This document shows, in pieces, positions 38,929 to 50,079 of a stretch of 64,000 nt of DNA. The notes under the pieces were generated by a model. That model did not search any database and was not told the origin of the DNA. It saw only the letters and a list, made by a program, of their open reading frames with translations. Within the stretch, counting starts at the first letter, position 1, and every line of letters starts with the position of its first letter. The stretch comes from Perca fluviatilis (lineage: Eukaryota > Chordata > Actinopteri > Perciformes > Percidae): NCBI RefSeq assembly GCF_010015445.1, contig NC_053128.1:9398840-9462839 (forward strand), written 5' to 3'. Both the position numbers and the translations under genes were made by a program.

Positions 38929-39457
38929 CAGTACAGACCAAAAGTTTGGACACACCTTCTCGTTCAATGTGTTTCTTTATTTTCATGACCATTTACATTG
39001 TAGATTCTCACTGAAGGCATCACAACTATGAATGAACACATATGGAATTATGTACTTAACAAAAAAATGTGAAAATACTGAAAACATGTCTTATATTTTA
39101 GATTCCTCAAAGTAGCCACCCTTTGCTTTTTTTGATAACTCTGCAAACCCTTGGTGTTCTCTCAATGAGCTTCATGAGGTAGTCACCTGAAATGGTTTTC
39201 ACTTCACAGGTGTGCTTTGTCAGCATTAATTAGTGGAATTTTTTCCCTTATTAATGAAAAACCAAAAGGTGACTACTTTGAAGAATCTAAAATAAGACAT
39301 GTTTTCAGTTATTTCACACTTTTTTGTTAAGTACATAATTCCATATGTGTTCATTCATAGTTTTGATGCCTTCAGTGAGAATCTACAATGTAAATAGTCA
39401 TGAAAATAAAAAGGAAACGCATTGAATGAGAAAGTGTGTCCAAACTTTTGGCCTGTA

Positions 39458-39460
<3 letters not shown>
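38929..39460. mobile_element. Non-autonomous Tc1-type element, long inverted ends
   Basis: The left end 'cagtacagaccaaaagtttg' and right end 'ccaaacttttggcctgta' begin inverted arms of about 180 bp ('gattctcactgaaggcatca', 'ggaattatgtacttaac' and complements). TA precedes the left end; the right border is slightly mutated. No transposase remains. Microsatellite flanks both sides. Confidence 0.88.
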
Positions 39461-39551
<91 letters not shown>

Positions 39552-39575
39552 GTATATATATATATATATATATAT
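39459..39575. repeat. (TG)n then (TATG/TA)n microsatellite
   Basis: About 42 TG units, then 'tatgtatgtgtatatatata'. It probably was continuous with the tract at 38862-38928 before the element inserted. Confidence 0.92.
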
Positions 39576-40208
39576 GCCTGAAGTATACTGTACATATCCT
39601 GATTTCCCAGGTTTTCCTGAAGAAAGAAAGGAAAAAAAGATGTCTATACAAGCATTATTACACAAGGAAACCAGGCAACCCAAAGAATGAAAAAAAAAAA
39701 GCTTTTAACGGGGTCCCTTTGCCTTCCAAATGAATATATTTTGAAAATGCTGCGTTGGGTTTATTCAAATAGTCAATATTAAAATTTAGAGGGAGCACAA
39801 AGATTTCAAAAGTAGTACTTTATTTAGAAAATGTTGACACCTTGCCGTCAGACAGCCATTTCCAACGGGTAATACAGCTGTTATAAAAAAGTTCGCAGAA
39901 CATGGGAGTTGCTGGTCTAGCGCTGCCTCCATCAGTTAGTTAGTTTGTGCTATTGTGTGACTTTGGTGAATACAATTTTACAACACCAAAGCTTCTTTTT
40001 CAGTATCTTCCGTGTCGGTCCTCCTGCCGGCTTCTCCAAACTGGGGGGGGGGGGTGGGGGCGTGCCAAGCGCCATCTACTGTAGATAATACACTGACTGT
40101 GGATAAGTACCTTAAACAACCCCACTTCAAATAATCCAAACCTTATCCCTTTAAGGTTGTGTAGGCATGGCCTGGTAATGTTATGAAGTGTTGTTCATTG
40201 CTTCAGTA
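39576..40208. other. Intron 2 sequence between two Tc1 elements
   Basis: Contains an A-run (39689-39699) and a G-run near 40044-40056. Nothing else is recognisable. Confidence 0.35.
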
Positions 40209-40240
40209 TGTATGTGTGTATGTATGTATGTATGTATGTA

Positions 40241-41862
40241 CAGTGCCTTGCGAAAGTATTCGGCCCCCTTGAACTTTTCGACCTTTTGCCACATTTCAGG
40301 CTTCAAACATAAAGATATAAAACTGTAATTTTTTGTGAAGAATCAACAACAAGTGGGACACAATCATGAAGTGGATCAAAATTTATTGGATATTTCAAAC
40401 CTTTTTAACAAATAAAAAACTGAAAAATTGGGCGTGCAAAATTATTCAGCCCCCTTAAGTTAATACTTTGTAGCGCCACCTTTTGCTGCGATTACAGCTG
40501 TAAGTCGCTTGGGGGTATGTCTCTATAGTTTTGCACATCGGAGACTGACATTTTTGCCCATTCCTCCTTGCAAAACAGCTCGAGCTCAGTGAGGTTGGAT
40601 GGAGAGCGTTTGTGAACAGCAGTTTTCAGTTCTTTCCACAGATTCTCGATTGGATTCAGGTCTGGACTTTGACTTGGCCAACACCTGGATATGTTTATTT
40701 GTGAACCATTCCATTGTAGATTTTGCTTTACGTTTTGGATCACTGTCTTGTTGGAAGACAAATCTCAGTCCCAGTCTCAGGTCTTTTGCAGATTCCATCA
40801 GGTTTTCTTCCAGAATGGTCCTGTATTTGGCTCCATCCATCTTCCCATCAATTTTAACCATCTTCCCTGTCCCTGCTGAAGAAAAGCAGGCCCAAACCAT
40901 GATGCTGCCACCACCATGTTTAGTGGGGATGGTGTGTTCAAGGTGATGAGCTGTGTTGCTTTTACGCCAAACATAACGTTTTGCATTGTTGCCAAAAAGT
41001 TCGATTTTGGTTTCATCTGACCAGAGCACCTTCTTCCACATGTTTGGTGTGTCTCCCAGGTGGCTTGTGGCAAACTTTCAACGACACTTTTTATGCATAT
41101 CTTTAAGAAATGGCTTTCTTCTTGCCACTCTTCCATAAAGGCCAGATTTGTGCAGTATACGACTGATTGTTGTCCTATGGACAGAGTCTACCACCTCAGC
41201 TGTAGGTCTCTGCAGTTCATCCAGAGTGATCATGGGCCTCTTGGCTGCATCTCTGATCAGTCTTCTCCTTGTATGAGCTGAAAGTTTAGAGGGACGGCCG
41301 GGTCTTGCGTAGATTTGCAGTGGTCTGATACTCCTTCCATTTCAATATTATCGCTTGCACAGTGCTCCTTGGGATGTTTAAAGCTTGGGAAATCTTTTTG
41401 TATCCAAATCCGGCTTTAAACTTCTCCACAACAGTATATCGGACCTGCCTGGTGTGTTCCTTGGTCTTCATGATGCTCCCTGCGCTTTAAACGGACCTCT
41501 GAGACTATCCCAGAGCAGATGCATTTATACGGAGACTTGATTACACACAGGTGGATTCTATTTATTATCATTAGTCATTTAGGTCAACATTGGATCATTC
41601 AGAGATCCTCACTGAACTTCTGGAGAGAGTTTGCTGCACTGAAAGTAAAGGGGCTGAATAATTTTGCACGCCCAATTTTTCAGTTTTTTATTTGTTAAAA
41701 AAGTTTGAAGTATCCAATAAATTTCGTTTCACTTCATGATTGTGTCCCACTTTTTGTTGATTCTTCACAAAAAATTACAGTTTTATATCTTTATGTTTGA
41801 AGCCTGAAATGTGGCAAAAGGTCGAAAAGTTCAAGGGGGCCAAATACTTTCGCAAGGCACTG
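40241..41862 (-). mobile_element. Tc1 element, 1.62 kb, long inverted ends
   Basis: The ends CAGTGCCTTGCGAAAGTATT and 'aaatactttcgcaaggcactg' start inverted arms of about 210 bp ('cttgaacttttcgacctttt', 'gggcgtgcaaaattattcag' and complements). TA flanks it (40239-40240, 41863-41864) and it sits inside a (TATG)n repeat. It is close to the full length of this transposon family. Confidence 0.95.
40492..41471 (-). pseudogene. Tc1 transposase, frameshifted
   Basis: Reading the minus strand from 41471: MKTKEHTRQVRYTVVEKFKA and KISQALNIPRSTVQAIILKW form the paired-like helix-turn-helix. 40586-41041 has [20 protein letters not shown] with the first catalytic Asp, GGGSIMVWACFSSAGTGKM, and [15 protein letters not shown] with the second Asp. 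A small deletion just after HIQVL shifts the frame, and the third catalytic residue ([10 protein letters not shown]) is read only at 40492-40761. Another break lies between the helix-turn-helix and the core. The protein is therefore not intact but the triad residues are conserved. Confidence 0.9.
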
Positions 41863-42533
41863 TATGTATGTATGTATGTATGTATGTATCGGTGCAGTTG
41901 AGAGAGGGTAAAAGGTCAAGTTATTTTAAAGTGTTAAAATTCTGATGGAACCTGAAATTAACATTTAGAAAGTTGTGGTTCAGGTGGTCGAGGAATCTTA
42001 AGTAAACATTTGGAAATCATCAGCATGTAATGTTGGTGCCGTGAACAAAGATGGCTCTGACATTAGCAGATTACTGAATTAAGTGAGCTAAAGGCTCAAG
42101 GGCCAAAGCAAAGTAGAGTTAAGGGACACTCTTAATGAGATGACCCAGAGGCATCAAACAAAGAAGAGCAGATTATACTTCATGGAGTCACTGCCAGTGG
42201 GTTAGAATAAAGCACTTTCACAGACAAATGAACCCTTCATCAAACCCTCTAGCCTCCGGAACAGAAAGCCAATAGGCCGATGCCAAAGTCTTTCAAAGGC
42301 TTTCATAGATCAAGGCAGGGGACAGCCGCTAGGAGCGTAATATAGTTATATCTGTACAGGCCAAGTGCAGTTCCTCTAGTTCTACCTCCTGCTTGTCGGA
42401 CTCACTCACCCACTCTGCAACACATTTTACTTTGAGAAGTGAGGTTTGATTAGATGGATCAGCAGCAAAAAGCTTCTTCCTGATCACTGAGTTCTTGTTC
42501 AGCTGCACTAGCACTGTCTGCAACACATATGTA
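41863..42533. other. Intron 2 sequence between Tc1 elements
   Basis: It starts with the right half of the (TATG)n tract (41863-41889). The remainder shows no recognisable gene or repeat; the 65-residue minus ORF at 42329-42526 is unrecognised. Confidence 0.35.
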
Positions 42534-44206
42534 CAGTGGGGAGAACAAGTACTTGATACACTGCCGATTTTGCAGGTTTTCCCACTTACAAAGCATGTAG
42601 AAGTCTGTAATTTTTATCATAGGTACTCTTCAACTGTGAGTGATGGAATCTAAAACAAAAACCCAGAAAATCTCATTGTATGATTTTTAAGTAATTAATT
42701 TGCATTTTATTGCATGACATAAGTATTTGATACATCAGAAAAGCAGAACTTAATATTTGGTACAGAAACCTTTGTTTGCAATTACAGAGATTATACGTTT
42801 CCTGTAGTTCTTGACCAGGTTTGCACACACTGCAGCAGGGATTTTGGCCCACTCCTCCCTACAGACCTTCTCCAGATCCTTCAGGTTTCGGGGCTGTCGC
42901 TGGGCAATACGGACTTTCAGCTCCCTCCAAAGATTTTCTATTGGGTTCAGGTCTGGAGACTGGCTAGGCCACTCCAGGATCTTGAGATGCTTCTTACGGA
43001 GTCACTCCTTAGTTGCCCTTGCTGTGTGTTTCGGGTTGTTGTCATGCTGGAAGACCCAGCCACGACCCATCTTCAGTGCTCTTACTGAGGGAAGGAGGTT
43101 GTTGGCCAAGATCTCGCCATACATGGCCCGATCCATCCTCCTCTCAATATGGTGCAGTCGTCCTGTCCCCTTTGCAGAAAACCATCCCCAAAGAATGATG
43201 TTTCCACCTCCATGCTTCACGGTTGGGATGGTGTTCTTGGGGTTGTACTCATCCTTCTTCTTCCTCCAAACACGGCGAGTGGAATTTAGACCAAAAAGCT
43301 CTATTTTTGTCTCATCAGACCACATGACCTTCTCCCATTCCTCCTCTGGATCATCCGGATGGTCGTTGGCAAATTTCCGACGGGCCTGGACATGCGCTGG
43401 CTTGAGCAGGGGGACCTTGCGTGCGCTGCAGGATTTTAATCCATAACGGCGTAGCGTGTTACTAATGGTTTTCTTTGAGACTGTGGTCCCAGCTCTCTTC
43501 AGGTCATTGACCAGGTCCTGCCGTGTAGTTCTGGGCTGATTCCTCACCTTCCTCATGATCATCGACGCCCCACGAGGTGAGATCTTGCATGGAGCCCCAG
43601 ACCGAGGGAGATTGACCGTCATCTTGAACTTCTTCCATTTTCAAATAATTGCAGTTGTTGCCTTCTCACCGAGCTGCTTGCCTATTGTCCTGTAGCCCAT
43701 CCCAGCCTTGTGCAGGTCCACAATTATATGAGACAGCTTTCTGTATCCTTCCCCTAAACCATGATGTTGAACAATCTTTGTTTTCAGGTCATCTGAGAGT
43801 TGTTTTGAGGCTCCCATGTTGCCACTCTTCAGAGAAGATGCAAAGAGGAGAAATACTTACAATTGCCCTCCTTAAATACCCTTTCTCATGATTGGATTCC
43901 CCTGTGTATGGAGGTCAAGGGTCACTGAGGTTACCAAACCAATTTTGAGTTCTAATAATTAGTGCTAAAGGTATTGAAATCAATAAAATGACAAGGGTGC
44001 CTAAATGTATGCACATGCCTAGTTTAGTTTAAATAATTCTTGCACACTTTCCATAAATCATATAAACTTTATTTCACTTCTCAAATATCACTGTGTTTGT
44101 CTCCTATATGATATATTTAACAGAAATTTCTTATCCAGACAACCAATGATTTATAAAGGAAAATCATGAAAATTTACAGGGGTGCCCAAACTTTTGCATA
44201 CCAATG
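42534..44206 (-). mobile_element. Tc1 element with ends of two families (chimera)
   Basis: The left end is CAGTGGGGAGAACAAGTACT + 'tgatacactgcc'. The right end, read as complement, is 'cattggtatgcaaaagtttg' + 'ggcacc'. TA flanks both (42532-42533, 44207-44208), but the ends do not pair beyond the first ~17 bp, unlike the other Tc1 copies here. From memory, the left ~1.2 kb belong to the 'gagaacaagtatttgatac' family and the right ~480 bp to the 'gatgcaaaagtttgggcaa' family. The switch is near 43725-43731. Confidence 0.85.
42750..43817 (-). pseudogene. Chimeric Tc1 transposase, two in-frame stops
   Basis: One minus-strand frame runs from the ATG at 43817 to the TAA at 42750, 355 codons, broken only by TGA at 43641-43643 and TGA at 43002-43004. 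It begins [20 protein letters not shown], characteristic of one Tc1 family, then changes after YRKLS to [20 protein letters not shown], characteristic of another, without losing frame. The core has [20 protein letters not shown] (first Asp), [19 protein letters not shown] and [14 protein letters not shown] (second Asp). NPIENLW (Glu) lies beyond the second stop. The first stop fits CGA to TGA and the second TGG to TGA, judged against the family as I remember it. Both are simple transitions. Confidence 0.88.
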
Positions 44207-44286
44207 TATATATACTCAGAGAAAGGAAACTGTTTGGATGTACTGTAAATGGTAAAGGCACATTACAGCAGTGTATGTGTGTCCTC

Positions 44287-44692
44287 TAGAGATGTTCTCC
44301 GATACTGCCTAAAACGTTGGTATCGGGAAGTGCTGGAGTTTATGTACCGATCCGATACCACGTAATAAAGCCCTAAAGAAAATCTACGTAAAGTAGTTTA
44401 TTCATGTTCTTTTTCCTTTATAACTGACTGTCAAACTGGAGAATAAAAGAAAGTTCTGTGGCATTCATTGTTTGTGTTTGTTCATGTTTTACAAAGAGTT
44501 TAACCTGAGCCAGACTGACAACAAAGATAGAAATCATATCACATCCATACAGGGATAGTAGTATACAGTTGTTAAAATCTAATAAAATATATGACACACT
44601 GGTATTGGATCGGTGCTCGGTATCGGCCGATACGCAAGTTCAGGTATCCGAATCTGTATCGGGAAGCAAAAAATGGTATCGGGCTATCTCTA
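44287..44692. mobile_element. Non-autonomous hAT-like element
   Basis: The ends TAGAGATGTTCTCCGATAC and 'gtatcgggctatctcta' are inverted. The perfect 8-bp duplication GTGTCCTC flanks it (44279-44286, 44693-44700). The interior has repeated 'gtatcgg' motifs. 406 bp, no coding. Confidence 0.9.
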
Positions 44693-44747
44693 GTGTCCTC
44701 CAGCTGAATGTAAGTTGCTTTTTAGCCTCTTTTAGCATCTTAAGACA

Positions 44748-46067
44748 CTGGGCCTCATTCACCAACCGTTCTTATGAAGAAATGTGTTCTTAAACCCAAC
44801 TTACGCACATTTTACGAAGATTCTGACATTCACTAATGTTTTCTTATCTTGGATTTGTTCTTGGCTAAGAACAAAATCTACGATCACTGAAGAGCACTCT
44901 TACGCACATTTGAGTGACGACAGTTTCCTCCAAATAACTGGTTACTGCATTTTATTTAATTCTACAGTCGTTGACAATGAAAGTATTTACTGTGATGTAT
45001 TTTTTTTTTTTGACGTATCTGTACTTTACTTAAGTAGAATCAATAGTGCATACTTTTGACTTTTACTTTGTTACATTTTGCAGCAGTTATCTATACTTTC
45101 TACTCCACTACATCGTCAAAACGTCTTCCTGACCATCACAAGTTTGTCTCACCAGTGGAGTTTGGTTGCCATAGATATATAGGGCACCGCCGATCCTTCG
45201 TCGGCTTCCAAGCCGGCTCCGGTGCTCCAGAGCCCGGTGTAGTGCCGCTGACCCGCGGTAATACAGCCTCCGGTAAAGTGGAAATGAAAATGTTTGTTTT
45301 TTATTATTCCCATTTTTAAATCCTAGTTGTCATCTATTTCTCTCCACAGTGTCGTTTACTTCTCCGCCAGGCTGCGTAAGATGCGTTCATATCTTCTTTA
45401 TTTGGCTGGACCTCTTCACATCGCCTCCTCATTCCCGCTGCTTCACACACTATTTGCTTACGCTTCCATGGTTATAGAAAATAAAACCATCTTAAAATCA
45501 ATCCATGAATAAAACCAACCGCATTCCGATTTTAACAACATATTTCCGTTTTATGCTGGTTTGTTTGTGGTAGTGGACATATTACCATTTAAAATGGTAA
45601 TATGCAAATAAGATTAAGAGAATAACTCATTATGCAAGTACTTTGACTTTTAATATTTAAAATCAGGTACTTTTTACTTTTACTTAAGTAGGGTTGTCAT
45701 TGTGGCACTTCTACTTTTACTAAAGTAAATATGTCTCTGGTTATTTGTACTTTTACTGAGATTCAGTACACCACTGCAATGTACAAGTCATCTGCGACTC
45801 CGACAACCACCTCAGCGATTCCCAGGAGGTGCACAGGAAGTGTCATGTCCTTATATGGGAATCTGCGGGGCGTTTTCTTATGCTAATTAGGAACAACTGG
45901 CACGCGCTTTCAGTTACGAAGACGTGGGATTCATCAATCCTAAAAACACAGGTGTGAACAATTCTGCTTTAAGAACACGTCATGAATCCGACGTAGACTT
46001 TTCTTAGGGACTTTCTTGAGAACATATTTCAGAGAAAACTTAGGAAGATATTGGTGAATGAGCCCCA
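44748..46067. mobile_element. MITE with inverted GGGCCTCATTCACCAA ends
   Basis: The left end 'tgggcctcattcaccaa' and right end 'ttggtgaatgagcccca' are inverted; 'ttcttaagaa'-like motifs recur inside both. A second repeat lies inside it (about 44963-45775). Confidence 0.78.
44963..45775. mobile_element. Nested repeat with ACTTAAGTA motifs
   Basis: The left 'cagtcgttgacaatgaaagt' and 'tgtactttacttaagtagaa' and the right 'tttttacttttacttaagta' and 'gattcagtacaccactg' are roughly inverted. This matches a common hAT-like fish repeat by memory. No flanking duplication was found, so borders are provisional. Confidence 0.55.
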
Positions 46068-46345
46068 TTGATTCCACTTATGCTTCAGGTAATCCAGTTG
46101 CAGTGATAATTTCAGCAATAAGACAAATGTTAACATAAATATTTGTTTGTGTTGTAAATAAGTTTACTTTTTTTTTTTATTCGATACACATGCTATATGT
46201 GGCAGCACAGAACTTTGTTTTGCTTTATTACAGGTATAATTTGTTGTCTACATACGTCATTTAATTCAAGAGTTGTTTAAAAAGGTTAAATATTAAACAA
46301 GTGAACTCATTTTGCTCTGAAGAGAGCTTTCCATGTTAAAATATA

Positions 46346-47245
46346 CAAACCCCAATTCCAATGAAGTTGGGACGAAAACAGAATACCATAATTTGCAAAT
46401 CCTTTTCAACCTATATTCAATTGAATACACTACAAAGACAAGATATTTAATGTTCAAACTGATAAACTTTGTTTGTTTCTTTCAAATATTCACTCATTTT
46501 GAATTTGATGCCTGCAACATGTTCCATAAAAGCTGGGACTAGGGCATGTTTACCACTGTGTTACATCACCTTTCCTTTTAACAGCACTCAATAAGCATTT
46601 GGGAACTGAGGACACTGATTGGTGTATCTTTTTAGGTGGAATTATTTCCCATTCTGGCTTGATGTACGACTTCAGTTGCTCAACAGTCCTGGGTCTTCTT
46701 TGTTGTATTTTGAGCTTCATAATGCGCCCCACATTTTCAGTGGGGGACAGGTCTGGACTGCATGCAGACCAGTCTAGTACCCGCACTCTTTTACTACGAA
46801 GCCACGCTGTTGTAGCATGTGCAGAATGTGGCTTAGCATTGTCTTGCTGAAATTAGCAGGGACGTCCCTGAAAAAGACTTTGCTTGGATGGCAGCATATG
46901 TTGCTCCAAAACCTGTATGTACATTTCAGCATTAATGGTGCCTTCACAGATGTGCAAGTTACCCATGCTATGGTCACTAACTTTTTTGAGCATTCCTCAA
47001 CTTTCCCAGTCTTTTGTTGCCCCTGTCCCAGCTTTTTTGGAACGGTTTGCAGGCATCAATTCAAAATGAGTGAATATTTTAAAAATAATATAACAAAACA
47101 ATAAAGTTTATCAGTTTGAACATGAAATATATTGTCTTTGTAGTGTATTCAATTGAATATAGGTTGAAAAGAATTTGCAAATCATTGTATTCTGTTTTTA
47201 TTTACATTTTACACAACGTCCCAACTTTACTGGAATTGGGGTTTG
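46346..47245 (-). mobile_element. Internally deleted sister of the 2814 Tc1
   Basis: The ends 'caaaccccaattccaatgaa' + 'gttgggac' and 'gtcccaactttactggaatt' + 'ggggtttg' are inverted and flanked by TA. Minus-strand 46550-46786 has SACSPDLSPTENVGRIMKLK and ends RKGDVTQW, the transposase C-terminus with the third acidic residue. 46774-46977 has the middle region (CHPSKVFFRDVPANFSKT). After 'ccatgctatggtcactaac' (46981) the sequence jumps to the far side of the gene, removing the N-terminal half. Confidence 0.88.
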
Positions 47246-47794
47246 TAGTAGTAGAGTCATTTTGGCACAGTCATGTGTATCCTGTAGGTAATCATTAGCT
47301 CTCTACAGCAGTGTGTTTAATTGGGTGCTACAGCAGACATATTGTTGTCGGCCAATATTTCCGATTGGTGTATTATGGTTGGTTGATTATGTGAATTCAA
47401 ACAGTGTTAGATATTGTCTGCTCTGCTAATCAGGGGGATTGACACGGATGAGCCTTGTAAACAAACTGATTGACCAAATCCAACAGTCATTCCTCCAACT
47501 AGAACCGATTCAGCCTCCTCATTACTGGCTCTGAGTCACCACATCTACCGCTAAGTAGCTCCTGGAACTCTTTATTTTCTGCCAGCTCTTCTATGCATTG
47601 TGTTTCACATCTTCATTTCAGTGTGCGAGCCTGACACTACGTGTGGGTCTGGCAACCTGTCAAGCAACACAATTTAGACTGTGAAATATCAATAAAAATG
47701 TTGTTTTTTAATACAGTGTCTGGTTTACACAATTTTTACATATTTAAACCCTGCTTCGGTTATGTTAATGGGTTTCTCTGTCTGTCTTTATTAG
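47246..47794 (+). other. Intron 2 end before the PDZ2 exon
   Basis: About 550 bp without a repeat, ending in a T-rich tract and ttag. Near the exon the sequence 'tctctgtctgtctttattag' gives a moderate polypyrimidine acceptor. Confidence 0.5.
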
Positions 47795-47920
47795 GTCAAT
47801 TTGGTTTTGGATGACGGTCGGTCTCTGGGTCTGATGATCAGGGGGGGTGCAGAATATGCTCTGGGTATTTACATCACCGGAGTGGACCAGGGCTCAGCAG
47901 CAGAATGTGGAGGACTCAAG
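47795..47920 (+). CDS. whrn: whirlin exon (start of PDZ2)
   Basis: This 126-bp exon encodes 42 residues beginning VNLVLDDGRSLGLMIRGG and ending ECGGLK. It continues directly from the 26054-26272 exon: the joined protein reads GDEKK then VNLVL, as in whirlin. SLGL is the PDZ carboxylate-binding loop, followed by the IRGGAEY and GIYITGV strands of PDZ2. The acceptor is ttag at 47791-47794 and the donor is gtatga at 47921; phase 0 at both ends. The remainder of PDZ2 (GDQIL strand, binding-groove helix) should be in the next exon, which I could not find before 64000. Variants from the mammalian protein as I remember it are small (for example M for T in the LGL-x-IRGG strand). Intron 2, between the two exons, is 21,522 bp. 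Confidence 0.95.
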
Positions 47921-47950
47921 GTATGACTTCAATCTATCTTTCACTTTCTG

Positions 47951-47951
<1 letters not shown>

Positions 47952-48044
<93 letters not shown>
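47952..48044. repeat. (CA)n microsatellite near the whirlin donor
   Basis: CA units start 31 bp after the exon end and run about 92 bp with one 'aacc' break near 48007. CA repeats close to a 5' splice site are known binding sites of hnRNP L in vertebrates. An effect here is inference. Confidence 0.92.
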
Positions 48045-48046
<2 letters not shown>

Positions 48047-48149
48047 TCCCACTTTGATCTAACTATCTCTCACTGGTTTCACATGTTAGATTCTAACGTG
48101 AAATCTGTGATATTTTAGATAAGCATTGCCATGCTTTGGTCTTTGTAGG

Positions 48150-48565
48150 TGAGCTTGCAGGGGAATGCACACTATAACTCTCTCATATTTAGCCTGTTAT
48201 TCTTCCTTTTGGGACGCCTTTTAGCACAATATTCCTCCTGAAAAAAAGGAGGAATATTGGAGACTTGGAGACTGACTCCAAAAGGGAGTCAGTCCCCATA
48301 GACCCCCCAAGTTGACATGCCCAACTTTTCAGCAGAACTAAACACAATTACAGCTTGGTACAAAAAAATGGTTTTGTCTCTCTGGCCAAGTAACCATGTT
48401 CATGACAACTGTCCATTTTGGGATTAGCCAACGTCAGGCACTGCCAAGATGGCGGTGGCTGGAGCCACTGGGAGCCGTCCACTTTGAGCTTTATTTTGGC
48501 TTTTCAGAAACCTATGGGTGACATCATGAAGACTACGGCCATATTTTATACAGTCTATGCTCATC
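48150..48565. repeat. Interspersed repeat with two hairpins
   Basis: 'gagactgactcc' ... 'gggagtcagtc' ... 'cccatagaccccccaagttg' ... 'attttatacagtctatgc' matches a fish interspersed repeat from memory; class unknown. Two perfect or near-perfect hairpins lie at 48228-48258 and 48270-48294. Confidence 0.5.
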
Positions 48566-49231
48566 ACACAATTTTGGGTGACTAATACACGTATGGTTTA
48601 TCTAAATATGAGTCCGAAAAATGTGTTTCCAAAGAGTTCAAGATGACCTTTTTGAATGTCTTGTTTTGTCCGACCAAAGGAAAACCAACGCATATTCACA
48701 TTTGGAACCAGAACAGAACCTGTGAATTTTGGCATTTTTGATAAATCAGTTATCAAAATATCTGTCAGTCACTTTTCTGTCAATCAACAGAATCAATTAA
48801 CCAAGTCATCGTTTAAGCTCTGTACATTAACAGCCTGAAATACTTCTCCTTTACAACAAATTAATAGCAAGTAATAAGCAGTAAGAAAGGGACTTTTGCT
48901 AATTTAGCGTGAATTGTTTTCAGAAAATATTACGTTTTTGTACATACTATAAGTAACTAGTAACTAGTTTGATTTTATTAAAGCGTCTATTCCCTAAGAG
49001 GAAAGACATTCCTTTTCACCTGCTGTCCTTACAGGGATGTCAGAGCACAGGGTCAGGTCCAGACTTGTAGGACATTAAAAGTGCAGAAAAGCCATCAGGG
49101 ATCAGGCTGTGTCAGCACCGGGGCTTGTCTATGATTAGATCTAACCGGTGGGATGTCTTCTGTTGGCTCTGTCTAGAATACAGGCATCTCTACCCAGTGG
49201 GGACATTTCCTTTAAAACACTTTTTTTTTCA
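48566..49231. other. Intron 3 sequence, nothing recognised
   Basis: AT-rich sequence without a bounded repeat or convincing open frame. Confidence 0.35.
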
Positions 49232-49863
49232 CAGTGACCACATTTATATGCACATTTATCTTTGCACTTATTACGAAAAAGACAATATTCCGACTAAGCT
49301 GTTTACATGGCTGATGAAAGTGACTGGTCCACTAATATTCCCGTTTACATGTAGCCGTGCAAAACGGGATCTTTTCAAAGTTTTTCACCGGTGGAGGACT
49401 TGTTGGACCGTGCGAACACAGTGTCCCTCCTTCATTCCTTCAACCAGCTTCTTGAAAAGGTCGGCGTTGCGCTGTTGGCACATATCCAAAAACCTGTTGA
49501 TATCCAAGTCTTTCGTAATGTTTAAAAGTAGCTGTGTTTCTTTTCTTTTGAGCATGCATCAGCAGCCGGACTCACTCGAACTGTTGGCTGCTTGGTTTGT
49601 GTACAACAACCATAGTAACACACAGAGCTGTCCAACAGGCCGTAAACTGTTGCAAACTGCGGTAATGCGCTTCATACATGTCCAAAGAATGCTTCTATAA
49701 CCCAAATAATACCGTCATATCCCACATTGTCTTAATCGGAAAATGCTAGATATGGAATATATCTTAACAGAATATGCTGTTTACATGACCTGAATCAAGT
49801 TTGGAATATTGTCATATTCGGAATAATAGTGGAATGTTAATGTGCATGTAAACGTACTCAGTG
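49232..49863. mobile_element. hAT-like element ending in ...TACTCAGTG
   Basis: The left 'cagtgaccacatttatatgc' + 'acat' and right 'aatgtgcatgtaaacgtact' + 'cagtg' are inverted, with 'gtttacatg' and 'gaatat' motifs repeated within. No clear 8-bp duplication. The 191-residue ORF 49125-49700 runs through its border and is not a gene. Confidence 0.62.
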
Positions 49864-50079
49864 ATATGACAACACAGGAGTTATTCCAATGTGCCACTTA
49901 CTTTGCTTTAAGAATTCCTGTTTCTTACTTCTCTGTCAAACTGCTATTTCCCTTTTTCTTCACCATATGGGCTGTCAAATGTAATTGCTTCATGGTGTGT
50001 GAACAAATTAGAAAGTAACATATGCTGTTTGTTGATCACAATATGCTGTGACTACATGTCCTATAAGTTGGGCATCAAG

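Noticed and set aside
42811..43446. 211-residue + strand ORF
   Set aside because: It is antisense to the conserved Tc1 transposase frame.
49125..49700. 191-residue + strand ORF
   Set aside because: It crosses the border of a hAT-like element, has no known motif and lacks gene structure.
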